Positions 43,301-53,048 of a stretch of 64,000 nucleotides of DNA are shown in pieces (the stretch's first letter is position 1; the number at the start of each line of letters is the position of its first letter). The stretch covers positions 62,001 to 126,000 of the IMG/VR virus record IMGVR_UViG_3300027969_002881. One strand, given 5' to 3'. The translations under genes were made by a program, and so were the position numbers. The notes beneath the pieces were generated by a model that was not told where the DNA came from, made no database searches, and saw nothing but the letters and a program-made list of their open reading frames with translations. This stretch comes from a virus.

Positions 43301-46300
43301 TGCAAACAATGGGCCACCTGTTGCCAAGTCTCTGTATGTTCTATCGAATGTATTAAAAGTTAAATCTTTGTTAAATGGTCGATGAACCCATCGCTTGCTG
43401 TTATTTTTGAAATATAAAATACTGCCATTGGTTGCTGATGCAGCTTTATCGATGAATTTAACTACTTGAGACGGCTTAGATGGATGACGAATATCACTGG
43501 ATAGCATTTCAAATTCATAATATTCTATATTTTTTGTATTACCTATTTCGCCCAATCTAACCATGTATTCTTCATAGGGCTTCGATTGAGATTCATCAGT
43601 GTGTGTCAAAGGTGCTAGTTTGTTAAAAACTTCAACCGTTCCTTTTGTGTAAGTGATGGCATTCTTAAATAACGTTTCATTTTCTTCTTGTAAGAATAGT
43701 TGTCGCAATTCTGGATTCCTATTTAAACCAAATTGTGCTTTACTTGCTTCTATGACATTGCTATCTAAGATGACATTTTCGATGTCTAACAAGTTTCTTC
43801 CTTGTTCGGCCATAGTGTCATAGTTAGGGATAATACCAGTTGATGTAATTACATATCCGGGCGCATAATAAGTACCGTCCCAGTCTTGGCTTTTCTTTCC
43901 GCCAATTACGAAACTACGTTTAGTTGTACTTTGTTCCGGCAAGAAGTATACATCGTTGAATACGCTGGTAGAATTTAAATGTACTACAGTTTCAAAAGAA
44001 CTAAATGTTAGCTTAATGCCGTAAATAGATCTGTTGCTATCTTTTGTTTTGATAACAACTCTATTACCATCACTAAAACGATTAACTAATAAATCTTTAC
44101 TGAATAAAGGTTTATTATTTCTGTCCACACATTGTCCTACATTTTCATTTGTGCCTTCTAGATTATCTAAGTGGCCAACAATGTCTTTAATCACTAATTG
44201 ATCTGCACCTGGATTTAAATCAATATAGCTACCTGCTGCCAATGGAGCATTGCTCCAGAATACAAATTGTTTGGCACTTAATTGCCAATCTCGAATGTCT
44301 CCGCCTTCTGGTTCTTCAAAAACAAATCCAACACTTTCTAAATATTTTCCATAGCCTATTAATAAATCAAACACGTCTTGTCGATTTTTATATCGTTCTC
44401 CGTAGTTTTGATAATACAACTCAGAGATATATGTATTCTTTTGTTTAAATGTAACATCGCCTACTGTTATTGCTGTAGTACTACTGTTATCGGCTGGTAA
44501 AAAAGCTGGCAAGTAACCGTCTTCAGTGGCAAAGCCAGTAACTGAATAATATTCGCCATCCCATATGATTCTAACTCCGCTGTAGAATATTTCTTTGTCG
44601 GGATAATGATTTATAGTTCTAACGTCGTAACTTTCTTCAGGCACAAACAACGTAATACGTTGACTGTTAATGCTGGTGCTTTGAATACGCACATTATCTT
44701 TGTTAGTAAAACCATTTAATAAAAATTCTTTTTTAACTTTGATATTATTAAACTTATCAATGACTTCTGCTTTGTAATCTTTGTTGTTTAGTATGCAGAA
44801 TTCTGAGAATAAACTTTCTATACCACTGGTATAAATTGTTTCTCCATCGACTACTTTTCTATGATAGTCGTGTTCAATATTACCTTGCTGCCAATATAAT
44901 GTAGTACGATCAAGTTTGTGACCCCATTCATTGACTATCGTCTGTCCTGGTACCCAATTTGTGTTGACATATTGTGCGGGATTACGAAGATACCACATTT
45001 TGGCCTTGGCAGCAAGACCCCATTGTGTGTTGTAAAATACATTTTCGTATGGGCTAACTTCACCTGGTAGCCAAGATGCATCGGCGTCCTGGACTATCAG
45101 CCACAACCAACTCAATTGATCTGGTGACAATAAATTACCATTGTTATCAATTGGAAAGTTTTGTTCTATAGACAAATCGTTACATTTTGCAAATTTAGGA
45201 TTAATTACTTTGGTGGTTGGTGTCCCGACATTACCAGTACGCAATGCTTTTTCCAATTCTACTCTTTTAGCTGGATCAGTCCATGAATAGTTAGCGTCCC
45301 ACCAACCCGGTTTTAATGTGTATCCTAACATTTCCCATGGATGCGTATGAGGGCGATCTGTGTCAAATAAGAATTGATATATCAATCTCCATGAACCTGT
45401 TATACTATAAACATCCTCACCAGTGCCTAATTTATATATGTAAGTAAATCCATTGTTAACATCATAGTCGTCATTTGGCATTAAAAACAAATTGTTTTGA
45501 TTCAGCCATTGTTTAGTCTCGTTCAACATTATTTGTCTAACTGAACCTAGACCTTTGTCAAGTAATCTAAAATAACCAGGAATGCTCTCAATGTAATTTC
45601 TAAAGTTATTAATTTTTACATCTCGTGTTATACTACTCCATACTGCTAATTCGTATTCATACATCAGTTGCTCTACAGTATTTGTAGGATAGTCACTGGC
45701 ATCGACGCCGTCTTCTAAATAGAATTTAGTGCCATCATGGCGATGCATAAAATATTTGCCGGGAGTGGTAGTGTCTTCTAAAATCTCTGGCATATATACT
45801 GGCGCTAAACCAATCTTAGCCAAGCTAGCTGGTATTTGAGATTTATATCTACCATACCATTGCTTGATATTAACAATTTTGCCAGCAAAGTCATTACTAA
45901 ATCGGATCTGTGTATATTCATTCGCTCCAATGGTTAACGTGTAATCAACGTCTCGTTTTAAATAACGTTTATTGTAAGTTAGTTGTAATATTAATTCTTT
46001 ACCTGCACGATGGGAAATATATTCAAAATTACCAGTGAGATCAAATACTAACTCATTATCAACAGCAAAATCTATTTCTCTATAATTGTCTAGCTTTTCT
46101 CCCCAGCCCATCATATTACTGTGAGTCCAGAATGTATTACTATCAGCAGTTGTTACATAAATTCTAGAAATAGCCATTGTCAATAAGTCATGGCTTGAAT
46201 ATGTAGTTTCATTGACCGAGTTGATTACTGCTTCTACTTCTACTTTAAGTTTGTTTAAGAAACTATCATAGTGCTTGCCTTGACGTATTAATAAGTCTCC

Positions 46301-48904
46301 TAAATCGAATGGCATATTAGTAGAAGCAATTGCAAATTTACTCAGTGGCTCGTTATGCTTTAGCAATGTACCGCCGCCTAAATATGCCGTTTGTAACAGC
46401 GAGTCGCTGTCAAAAAATTCTCTGATATTTGTAGAATTTGATTTAACACTCGTGGCATGCTGATATAGACTATAATAATTAATCTCAGATAATTTTTGAT
46501 TCAATGGATTAACTGTCAATGACATTGGCGCTGTTCTATTTGTTGGCCATGTTACTATACTGTTGACTAGCACTTTATCGCCGGATTTAATTTTTTTGTC
46601 AAGAGTATTAGTGGCAATCAACTGTTGATTTGAATCTAATGAACCGTCAGGTAATGTTATGTCAGATATTACATATTCGTAACCATTGAATATAGGATTT
46701 GTCTGATCCTTGGCGTATATGTCTTGCAAAAATCTCCACTTGTTAATGGGCTTGACAAGAGCTGTTCTGTACAACGATCCATATTTCCATATTAATTTAG
46801 TATTTTCAGCATATAATTCATTGTCGATATAAGATGTTCCGGACAAAATACTGTCGGATAAATCTAATTCTATTATGCCGTTAGCTGTGCCATTATTGAT
46901 ACAATAAGGTTCTTCCAATGGCACTAGCGTTGTAATATTATTAACTATAGACGTCTTAAAGAATGTTATAGTCGCTGGCAAATCATGACACACTACTTTG
47001 ACCGATCCGCCGGATACCATAGGAATCAGTGATTCAAAGTTGTTATAACCTCTTCTACTAGAAAATTCCACTAACCCATAACCATTTACATCAAAATAAA
47101 ATCTTAATATCTTTTTAGTATCGTAATATATATGTATTGTAGTAAATCCAGAAGCAATGGGACTTATTTTGCCGGACCATGGTTCTTCCGCTGAACTTTC
47201 ATATTGTAAATCTTGTGTTTGTTTTGTAAAATTCAATCCTTTTCTATTTTGATAGAAAGGAACTATTCTGCCAGAATAATTATATCCATACGGACCGTTT
47301 AATGTAATATTTTCTCCAGTGATTGGATCACTATAAGAATAAGATTCGTCGACATTTGTTATAAATTTTAATTGATTTGGACTAACTGCGCTGGTATTAT
47401 TTTCATCAATTAAATCAAAATCAATACTACTTACTTTAATATTTTTAGCAAGTACACTATCGTAGATCGTACCATCTTCATAACCCAATATAATCCCGCC
47501 ATTGAATTGTGTTTCATTCAAATCTTCTAAATTATCTTCGTTGCTTTTAAAGAATTGAGATAATAAGTTTTGATTGGGAGTTGTTTTATTTTGGGCCAAG
47601 CGCCATTTATTATTTTTATATATAACTCTGTGATAGCGTAAATCTGTTTTAGCAATAATAAGAGCACCATCATTGTCTACGCTACTATGTACTTTAGTAA
47701 ATGTAATGCCAGTGCTGACGCCGGTGGCTCGATAAATTCCTTCAGTATCTTCAAATACTATAAGGTCATTATTTTGTATTGTATAACCATATCCATCTTT
47801 TAACGTTGTTCTTGGGGGACTTTGATATACATTTTTTGTATATGGTAAAATACTTTTAATTTCTGCTTTAGTGGTACTTGGCCAATTATATATTTTAACT
47901 CCTCTTAGAAAGGTAATAATAGGACGTTTAGCTTTATTTTGTACCGTGACAAATTCTTCTAGACTTATATTTAAAAATTTAGCAACAGTTTTAATAGTAG
48001 TGATATGATACCAATGATCTATCACTTGCCAATGGTTAGGCTGAGAAGTTTTCTCCTGCGTTATATATTCAGGTTCGCTGGTAACAATCATACTACCGTC
48101 CCAAACTTCACTGGCCCATTTAATTGCCGGTGGATCATCAAACTCATTGGTTTTATCCCACGGACGTTTTTTTAGCCAACTATTTGGAATTCTTTTATCT
48201 ATAGCAGTTGCAGGAAGCAAAGATATGCCATCACCTACGCCATAAACGTAATATAATTTAGGCTCGTTTTCATCTACGGTTTCATATGCTGTATCAACAT
48301 TACCAGTAAAATACACAGTCATACCATTTTGTAATTCCAATGTTTGACCTGTCAGATCATCAACTACACTGGCAAACGGCCGAGATATAATATTATCAGC
48401 AATACTATACTTGTTGGTATTGTTAGGACCCGGATTGGCATGTACACGACATGCTGGCATATCGTTGGCAATCCAGTAAAATAAGTTATAGTCTGTTAAT
48501 CTTATTGGATTAATTGGTAATTCTAAGACATTAATGTCTTTATCTAACATAACACCATCTTTCAACGGCGAACCTTTAATGGTTAAATAATTTTCAATGT
48601 CGATGTAAGAACTCTTACCTAAATAGTTGTCACTGGAATCTGAAATCACAAGCATGTTATTAGCTTGGCTCTCTCGACGAATTTCGTTGCTTTCAACCTT
48701 TAAGAATTCTTCTGGCCTATTGCTTGCAGATCTTAGGCCATAAGTTTCTTTAAAAGGCAATAATTGTCCTTTACTAGTCATTACGTCTAGCGTAGAGTCT
48801 AACATTTTTTTGTTAGGCTCTGTGTTAAAAATGTTAGGTAGTAATTTATAGTTACTAACTTTTTGTGCTAGTTGTTGATTTGGTTTTTTACTTTGTCTGC
48901 TCAT
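40370..48904 (-). CDS. Giant (2844-residue) tail/baseplate structural protein
   Basis: 2844 residues, the longest ORF in the window. No signal peptide or enzymatic motif is visible. It is rich in Tyr, Trp, Asn and Asp with beta-strand patterns throughout. Three modules resembling carbohydrate-binding module 5/12 are seen: one near 43080-43220 (YNESASYKQYDQVRINGKLY), one near 41450-41590 (NTYTQDDLVKYNGYFYVC) and one near 41340-41440 (ATYNDNIYVCKAATTGAWNP). Each has the pattern Y-x-x-x-D-x-V-x-Y-x-G-x-x-Y-x-x-x and a later Trp. Its ATG overlaps the gp6 stop by four bases. It is probably a baseplate-attached fibre or adhesin with a glycan-binding region towards the C-terminus. Confidence 0.7.
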   Translation of the reverse strand: MSRQSKKPNQQLAQKVSNYKLLPNIFNTEPNKKMLDSTLDVMTSKGQLLPFKETYGLRSASNRPEEFLKVESNEIRRESQANNMLVISDSSDNYLGKSSYIDIENYLTIKGSPLKDGVMLDKDINVLELPINPIRLTDYNLFYWIANDMPACRVHANPGPNNTNKYSIADNIISRPFASVVDDLTGQTLELQNGMTVYFTGNVDTAYETVDENEPKLYYVYGVGDGISLLPATAIDKRIPNSWLKKRPWDKTNEFDDPPAIKWASEVWDGSMIVTSEPEYITQEKTSQPNHWQVIDHWYHITTIKTVAKFLNISLEEFVTVQNKAKRPIITFLRGVKIYNWPSTTKAEIKSILPYTKNVYQSPPRTTLKDGYGYTIQNNDLIVFEDTEGIYRATGVSTGITFTKVHSSVDNDGALIIAKTDLRYHRVIYKNNKWRLAQNKTTPNQNLLSQFFKSNEDNLEDLNETQFNGGIILGYEDGTIYDSVLAKNIKVSSIDFDLIDENNTSAVSPNQLKFITNVDESYSYSDPITGENITLNGPYGYNYSGRIVPFYQNRKGLNFTKQTQDLQYESSAEEPWSGKISPIASGFTTIHIYYDTKKILRFYFDVNGYGLVEFSSRRGYNNFESLIPMVSGGSVKVVCHDLPATITFFKTSIVNNITTLVPLEEPYCINNGTANGIIELDLSDSILSGTSYIDNELYAENTKLIWKYGSLYRTALVKPINKWRFLQDIYAKDQTNPIFNGYEYVISDITLPDGSLDSNQQLIATNTLDKKIKSGDKVLVNSIVTWPTNRTAPMSLTVNPLNQKLSEINYYSLYQHATSVKSNSTNIREFFDSDSLLQTAYLGGGTLLKHNEPLSKFAIASTNMPFDLGDLLIRQGKHYDSFLNKLKVEVEAVINSVNETTYSSHDLLTMAISRIYVTTADSNTFWTHSNMMGWGEKLDNYREIDFAVDNELVFDLTGNFEYISHRAGKELILQLTYNKRYLKRDVDYTLTIGANEYTQIRFSNDFAGKIVNIKQWYGRYKSQIPASLAKIGLAPVYMPEILEDTTTPGKYFMHRHDGTKFYLEDGVDASDYPTNTVEQLMYEYELAVWSSITRDVKINNFRNYIESIPGYFRLLDKGLGSVRQIMLNETKQWLNQNNLFLMPNDDYDVNNGFTYIYKLGTGEDVYSITGSWRLIYQFLFDTDRPHTHPWEMLGYTLKPGWWDANYSWTDPAKRVELEKALRTGNVGTPTTKVINPKFAKCNDLSIEQNFPIDNNGNLLSPDQLSWLWLIVQDADASWLPGEVSPYENVFYNTQWGLAAKAKMWYLRNPAQYVNTNWVPGQTIVNEWGHKLDRTTLYWQQGNIEHDYHRKVVDGETIYTSGIESLFSEFCILNNKDYKAEVIDKFNNIKVKKEFLLNGFTNKDNVRIQSTSINSQRITLFVPEESYDVRTINHYPDKEIFYSGVRIIWDGEYYSVTGFATEDGYLPAFLPADNSSTTAITVGDVTFKQKNTYISELYYQNYGERYKNRQDVFDLLIGYGKYLESVGFVFEEPEGGDIRDWQLSAKQFVFWSNAPLAAGSYIDLNPGADQLVIKDIVGHLDNLEGTNENVGQCVDRNNKPLFSKDLLVNRFSDGNRVVIKTKDSNRSIYGIKLTFSSFETVVHLNSTSVFNDVYFLPEQSTTKRSFVIGGKKSQDWDGTYYAPGYVITSTGIIPNYDTMAEQGRNLLDIENVILDSNVIEASKAQFGLNRNPELRQLFLQEENETLFKNAITYTKGTVEVFNKLAPLTHTDESQSKPYEEYMVRLGEIGNTKNIEYYEFEMLSSDIRHPSKPSQVVKFIDKAASATNGSILYFKNNSKRWVHRPFNKDLTFNTFDRTYRDLATGGPLFAGDTDLSVETLDNLPDLYDNFSELWNIPAYNESASYKQYDQVRINGKLYYAKTTVSPNTWSQNNDKFSQIDEPHLPNIYVGNYYKPNPDLSGEGMSIFKPGTWQVLQTVDLELSILEICPGPDDFSKARATTNKPHKLSVGDYVLIVNASLSNTGVDGIWKIQSLGVGPAKETQFFINAVIGDNCYTGKIFTFKPVRFKNHNDYILATGLDASEYGYSWKKKYNPFTNAIGQTSLAKPDTPSGYNPTWPIAIIDDSLNLDKKEATYDYGNYEVYDSRDWDGAPIKSESMPVDPSDIEHLIIYDYAENRTVAKLDLFDPKKMYIPDVFKNDIDVMNRVDPAKYNRSTDTYKAIYSSMGWHEEYIGKRWWDISTVQFSDYESGDELTKEKYWGTTVNGKLPDVYEWTKSPVPPSQWNKMVEKGLVAFDQVASGEVYIDRAINTDNYHWVEEEDYANGETYTVYYFWVKNKNVITEQSKQSRVYTTEQLSKVLLNPSAAGIPWWAPISNNAIILKGIQPYLNNTSTVVQIKKKSKGNEKHQQWIFISEDNTVETIPEWLHVRLRDSLSAHIFYRRQAEYANYNVANTYTQDDLVKYNGYFYVCRYRTTGTFNADAWQKLPIQGYQVSVNYTYLDIATYNDNIYVCKAATTGAWNPVKWQVLPAGSLSVRDIDPTRNTLDFNITKNVPDIFNLHPYGRLGNLVRPYIQSWFDDTLEARRTFIKKLNDIMVNVNISNIDAWGNTRLNNEFYVVGDEIIDVPKFWKYIDYQSESFDSTKEISLVLESTADIYTTTVTAGAYIKINTGIRDYTIYEKNVDGSFAPVYKTKGAIEFTSDLYAPWSLSSWDTISWDKVPWDYDLNSVYNAILDSLRYEIFTGQYSKYYSKIMCTMFRYVMSEQIGVDWLAKSSTIEPVNLISSTLESDDYLQRDQITVLTNFYNTVKSYRDKIRAGTVNRTVIDPVAMEISEELMIYENGVLILNV

Positions 48905-51900
48905 CGGCCGATCCTAATGTTGCTGTCAGTGATTTCTGAAATAACTATAATGTCATTTACATTTGCTACGCTAGTAACAACTTCATTCCTATCGGGCTGA
49001 ATTTGGAACAGCGTACCGAATTTACTTTCTTGGCTTAGTGGTACAATAACCACACTGCTCAAATCTGTACTTAAACTTGTGTGTATGTATGCTGCCAACT
49101 CGGTAAAGTAAAAAATTTCTCCGAAGTTAAAGTTGCCCGGAGTAAAAAATTTATCAAGGGCTGCAATAACTTTACTTTTTATTTCACTGTCAGTTAACTT
49201 ACTCTTAGAATTTTTAACTACTTTAAATTGTGCTTGAAATTCTTGTGAAGCTAACGCACCGAACAACGGCTTAAATTTAACAGGGTGGAATATAATTTCA
49301 TCTGTCATCATTTTATAACTTAACAGGCCAGCGAAACTATTTCTTAATTCTTCAGTTGTTTGCGGCAACGGTGCTGGTACAGTCACATTGCCTGTTTTCT
49401 TCCAAGTATTATAATCATCATTGTAACTCTTTGTCAACACATAAGCATCAATTATATTTGTGAGACTAGGATCCAGTGACTGGTCAATATCAACAGAGTG
49501 TTGCCATTTAAATGGCATTTCGTTAATTCCTGGAACTACTTTTCCCGGTAATCCAGCGCCGGGCACTGCTTCACCTGGAATTGGGAACAAATAAGTAAAA
49601 TCACCTTCATTATAATCAATTAAGGTTAATTTGTTGTCATTAACCACTGAGATAAAATGTTCAGGGTCATCTGGTAAAAAGTCATTGTCCAAGTCCAATG
49701 GAGTAACTTTAACTTTGCTATTGTCTGTGTAGCCATCATCATAAACGTAATAGCCACTGATTTTATAAGACTTAGATTCTTGTATTTTATTATTTGCGTC
49801 TAATTTCAATAAGCTAATAATGTCTTTGCTTATTGGCGCAAAACTAGGATTAAACGTAGGACTCCAATTGATATTGTAGAATCTAATAAGTTCATCACTA
49901 CCAAAAATATATTCAAGTTGGCGAATACTAATCTTCCAACCTGCTCCGTCTCGGATACATGCTATTAGCCATTCATTATTATTGCTGGTTCTATTCCAAG
50001 TTGATTCGACATCAACAAGATTATTAATTATTGTCCATCTAGGAGTTATGTTATCGAATTTTAATGCAAAGTTTTCTTTTGCATTTAATTTATCGATAAT
50101 TGTAGCTCTGGTTAAATCATCAAACACTCGTGTAAATGGTGGCAGGATTTCTTTAATTAAATCCATAGATGTTATAGATTTGCTGATTTCAACAGTACCC
50201 ATACCATTTACTAATAAGCCACTATAAACATAATCTAGATCCTCGATACCTAAACCATCGCCTTTGACATCATATACGTTGGCCCAACGATTGACACCTT
50301 CGAATGTTTGTAACCTTAGCACTGAACCCGGACGCAACGAACGCAATTCACCACCGGTGGTAAAGCCTAACTTAACTGGAGCTTCGTTGCCATTGGATTC
50401 TGAAATATAACCATTGCTACTATTAGCATCGTTATATGCAACTCTCCAGCGATAGTCTAATACTTTATAAACTTTAGATCCAGCTGTGTGCTTTGCTGAT
50501 ACTGTACCTTGTGCGGCACGTTGAACACCAATGAACTTTGTGCTATTTTGCATGCCAGTGTAAGTAAACAACTCGTTGTCAATCATTAACATACCACCAT
50601 TGATATCAAGGTTATCATATGGATCATCAGTGTTTGTATGATTAACTATCAATGAACTCAAAATATCATTGACTCCAATTTCATTAGTCAATGTTGTATA
50701 GTAAATTGTTTTTCCAATATTAACTGTAGGGAAATAGTTTAAAGCATCATTTCCTGTTACACCAGTCAAGTTTAATTTACCGTAGTAAAAATTCAACAAT
50801 CCTACATTGCTTAGTTTGCTTTCGATATACTCATCTAATAAATCAACTGTTCTACGAGTGCTGTCATCAGCAACAAATGTATTTTTTACAGCCTCTTCTT
50901 TATACAAATATCCGTCATCAGCAAATTCTACCAATGGGCGATTTTTTCCCGTGGGATCTTTTAAATCCACATAACGACTATGTCCGCTGAATGTTCTATT
51001 CTCTGCTTTAAGCACTAATACGTCATTGTTCAATGTTGGTAAAAAGCCATTATAGTCGTCGGCAGTGACCATTCTGTTTTTGCTGTAAAATGCTTCTGGT
51101 GCATTACGTTTAATTTCATCCACTGATTCAGAAGGCAATCCGGTGACCATGTTGTCCTGCAACTCCATTGTCAATGACAACATCTGACTTTGATTATCCG
51201 CATTGCGGTACATTATATCAAACGTAACGTTATTAATTTCTCCGGACTTGACTCTGATAAAATTGTTTTCTGCTGTTCTATACCATACTCGTATATTGCC
51301 GGTCGGCACGTTAGTAAATGTTCCATCACCAAATTTAATACTGGTTATGTCAGCATCGCTATATATTACTTCATATAAATCTTTGTTTGCTGATCCGTAT
51401 TCATTGACCACAATGTTACTGAAGTCCAAATTACTAACACGACTCCATGTCTTAATAACTGATCCATTATCGTCTATGGTCTGTACATAAAAATCTTCTT
51501 CACTGACATTGTCGGTCATTGGAATATCTATAACGGTATTGGCTACTGGACTAGTCATCACTTCTATGGTGTTAGAAATATATCCTTGTTTAGCTAAAAA
51601 GAAAAAGCCAGTTTTTGTACTGCCAACACCTTTGCCGTCATTTCTGTACATAACGCTAAATGCTGTGTTGTAATCTGGTTCTACCTGAGAAATAATTCCT
51701 GCGGTATTAATATCAACGGGCACTAGGTCAAAGTTCAATTGAAATCCATCTACCGTAGCAGGGATAGGAAAATTGACAATAGAATTTGTATTGTTAAAAT
51801 TATATATTTCGTAGACTGTGCTGTTTATGCTATTTGTTGTTCTTTTGACTGGATTGCCAAATTTATTATTGTCACCAAATGCTGCATTCATAACTCTGAT

Positions 51901-52368
51901 AAATCGTTCGTATTCTAGTTCGCTGGGATCACTGCCCCACTGAATAGTTTTATTAGATAAGTTAATACCGGTACTGTCAAGGATTTGATCACTGCTAACA
52001 GCACTTACTACTTTCATGAATCCTTGAGCTGGGCGAACACGCTTGGGTTTATAACTAAGCATACGTGCAATACGCAATACACTTTCACGTTTTTCTGCTG
52101 TGTCTAAAATATTTTCCCTGGCGTTTAAATCCATACGGAATGCTAAGTTTTGTCCTACGTAGGCCACTAAGTCAAGTAACGCAATGAATTCACTGTTTTG
52201 GATGTAATCATTGTATTCTTCAGGATAGTTAGTTTGCATGTATGTAACCATGCTCTGACGTAACGTGTCAAAATCATAACTAATGAATTCAGCATTTTTA
52301 AAGCTGGAATAAACTATACTCCAATCTTCTGCCCCATATAAATTTTCTTGTCTAATTGCTTTTGGCAT
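48901..52368 (-). CDS. 6: Baseplate wedge protein, T4 gp6-like
   Basis: 1155 residues. The N-terminal 130 residues are diagnostic of gp6: FDTLRQSMVTYMQTNYPEEY, SEFIALLDLVAYVGQNLAF, then ARENILDTAEKRESVLRIAR and MLSYKPKR. Gp6 dimers form the inner ring of the T4 baseplate wedge. This protein is almost twice the length of T4 gp6 (about 660 residues), with a large extra segment after about residue 450 that includes LMIDNELFTYTGM and a proline-rich GEAVPGAGLPGKVVPG stretch near 950. It lies directly after gp25, a common order in T4-like phages. It is separated from gp25 by five bases and from the giant protein by a four-base overlap. Confidence 0.88.
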   Translation of the reverse strand: MPKAIRQENLYGAEDWSIVYSSFKNAEFISYDFDTLRQSMVTYMQTNYPEEYNDYIQNSEFIALLDLVAYVGQNLAFRMDLNARENILDTAEKRESVLRIARMLSYKPKRVRPAQGFMKVVSAVSSDQILDSTGINLSNKTIQWGSDPSELEYERFIRVMNAAFGDNNKFGNPVKRTTNSINSTVYEIYNFNNTNSIVNFPIPATVDGFQLNFDLVPVDINTAGIISQVEPDYNTAFSVMYRNDGKGVGSTKTGFFFLAKQGYISNTIEVMTSPVANTVIDIPMTDNVSEEDFYVQTIDDNGSVIKTWSRVSNLDFSNIVVNEYGSANKDLYEVIYSDADITSIKFGDGTFTNVPTGNIRVWYRTAENNFIRVKSGEINNVTFDIMYRNADNQSQMLSLTMELQDNMVTGLPSESVDEIKRNAPEAFYSKNRMVTADDYNGFLPTLNNDVLVLKAENRTFSGHSRYVDLKDPTGKNRPLVEFADDGYLYKEEAVKNTFVADDSTRRTVDLLDEYIESKLSNVGLLNFYYGKLNLTGVTGNDALNYFPTVNIGKTIYYTTLTNEIGVNDILSSLIVNHTNTDDPYDNLDINGGMLMIDNELFTYTGMQNSTKFIGVQRAAQGTVSAKHTAGSKVYKVLDYRWRVAYNDANSSNGYISESNGNEAPVKLGFTTGGELRSLRPGSVLRLQTFEGVNRWANVYDVKGDGLGIEDLDYVYSGLLVNGMGTVEISKSITSMDLIKEILPPFTRVFDDLTRATIIDKLNAKENFALKFDNITPRWTIINNLVDVESTWNRTSNNNEWLIACIRDGAGWKISIRQLEYIFGSDELIRFYNINWSPTFNPSFAPISKDIISLLKLDANNKIQESKSYKISGYYVYDDGYTDNSKVKVTPLDLDNDFLPDDPEHFISVVNDNKLTLIDYNEGDFTYLFPIPGEAVPGAGLPGKVVPGINEMPFKWQHSVDIDQSLDPSLTNIIDAYVLTKSYNDDYNTWKKTGNVTVPAPLPQTTEELRNSFAGLLSYKMMTDEIIFHPVKFKPLFGALASQEFQAQFKVVKNSKSKLTDSEIKSKVIAALDKFFTPGNFNFGEIFYFTELAAYIHTSLSTDLSSVVIVPLSQESKFGTLFQIQPDRNEVVTSVANVNDIIVISEITDSNIRIGR

Positions 52369-52373
52369 TACTC

Positions 52374-52766
52374 TTATCCTTGTAGTCTGCTTACTGCGGT
52401 GTCACGATTAAATGTGGCAATAAGCTCAGTTAATGTTGCTGTAGGAACATAATTTAATATAATTGCTACTGTAATAATTTGTGAATCAATGTCTTCTCTG
52501 ACATCTAATTGTTTTAATTCTAGTCTAGGGTCTTTGGTCAATATTCGTAGCATGTCTTCCTGAATCAACTCAATGATTTGTTCAGACATAGGATCAAACA
52601 ACAAATCCCAGATTATACTACCAAAATCTGGACTCATGATTCTTTCGCCTTTTCGAGTATATAACTCGTTTAAAAGGTCCTGTTTAGCAAGGTCAATATC
52701 ATATAATTTGAAGTTGCCCCACTGTTTGTTTACTGTACTAAAGCCTTTAAATTTACGCATACTCAT
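52374..52766 (-). CDS. 25: Baseplate wedge protein, T4 gp25-like
   Basis: 130 residues from the ATG at 52766 (MSMRKFKGF). The length equals T4 gp25. QWGNFKLYDIDLAKQDLLNE, then the TRKGERIMSPDFGSIIWDLL segment, is the conserved gp25/GPW core containing the EPR-like knot region of contractile baseplates. A longer open frame reaching to 52952 adds 62 hydrophobic residues, but those overlap the oppositely oriented gene at 52810 and have no ribosome site, so the short form is chosen. It is the first gene of the leftward baseplate-to-fibre series. Confidence 0.9.
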   Translation of the reverse strand: MSMRKFKGFSTVNKQWGNFKLYDIDLAKQDLLNELYTRKGERIMSPDFGSIIWDLLFDPMSEQIIELIQEDMLRILTKDPRLELKQLDVREDIDSQIITVAIILNYVPTATLTELIATFNRDTAVSRLQG

Positions 52767-52809
52767 ATTTATTATAAAATAATATAAGTAGTTAACGATA
52801 GGACACACT

Positions 52810-53028
52810 ATGAACAAAAATGATTGGCAAAAAAGAAATATCCCGGATACCGTTGATATCATTTGTGAAAATAATAGGAAAGCAATGACTGCCAATGTCA
52901 TTGATATGAACGATAGGCTGTTAATCGCCGCTATACAAGGCGTTAAGATCACACTAGTCAGTCAGCATGAAAATGGCGTTTATGCTGGCAAAATGGGCGG
53001 CCTGGATTTAATTTACAAGTCAAAATAA
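52810..53028 (+). CDS. Hypothetical small protein
   Basis: 72 residues, diverging from gp25 with a 43-base gap between them. The protein is compact and polar: NDWQKRNIPDTVDIICENN, then RLLIAAIQGVKITLVSQHENG and GGLDLIYKSK. No family is recognised. AGGACA precedes the ATG. It ends at a strong intrinsic terminator shared with the convergent HNH gene, so it is a single-gene transcript. Confidence 0.6.
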   Translation: MNKNDWQKRNIPDTVDIICENNRKAMTANVIDMNDRLLIAAIQGVKITLVSQHENGVYAGKMGGLDLIYKSK

Positions 53029-53048
53029 AAGGGGCCTTGCCCCTTTTT
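53027..53048. terminator. Bidirectional intrinsic terminator
   Basis: AAAAGGGGC-CTT-GCCCCTTTTT forms a GC-rich hairpin flanked by A-run and T-run, so it can stop transcription in both directions between the convergent genes at 52810-53028 and 53047-53589. The HNH stop codon lies at its edge. Confidence 0.9.

Noticed and set aside
52767-52952. 62-residue hydrophobic N-terminal extension of gp25
   Set aside because: It has no ribosome site, overlaps the oppositely oriented gene at 52810, and the remaining 130 residues already match full-length gp25.
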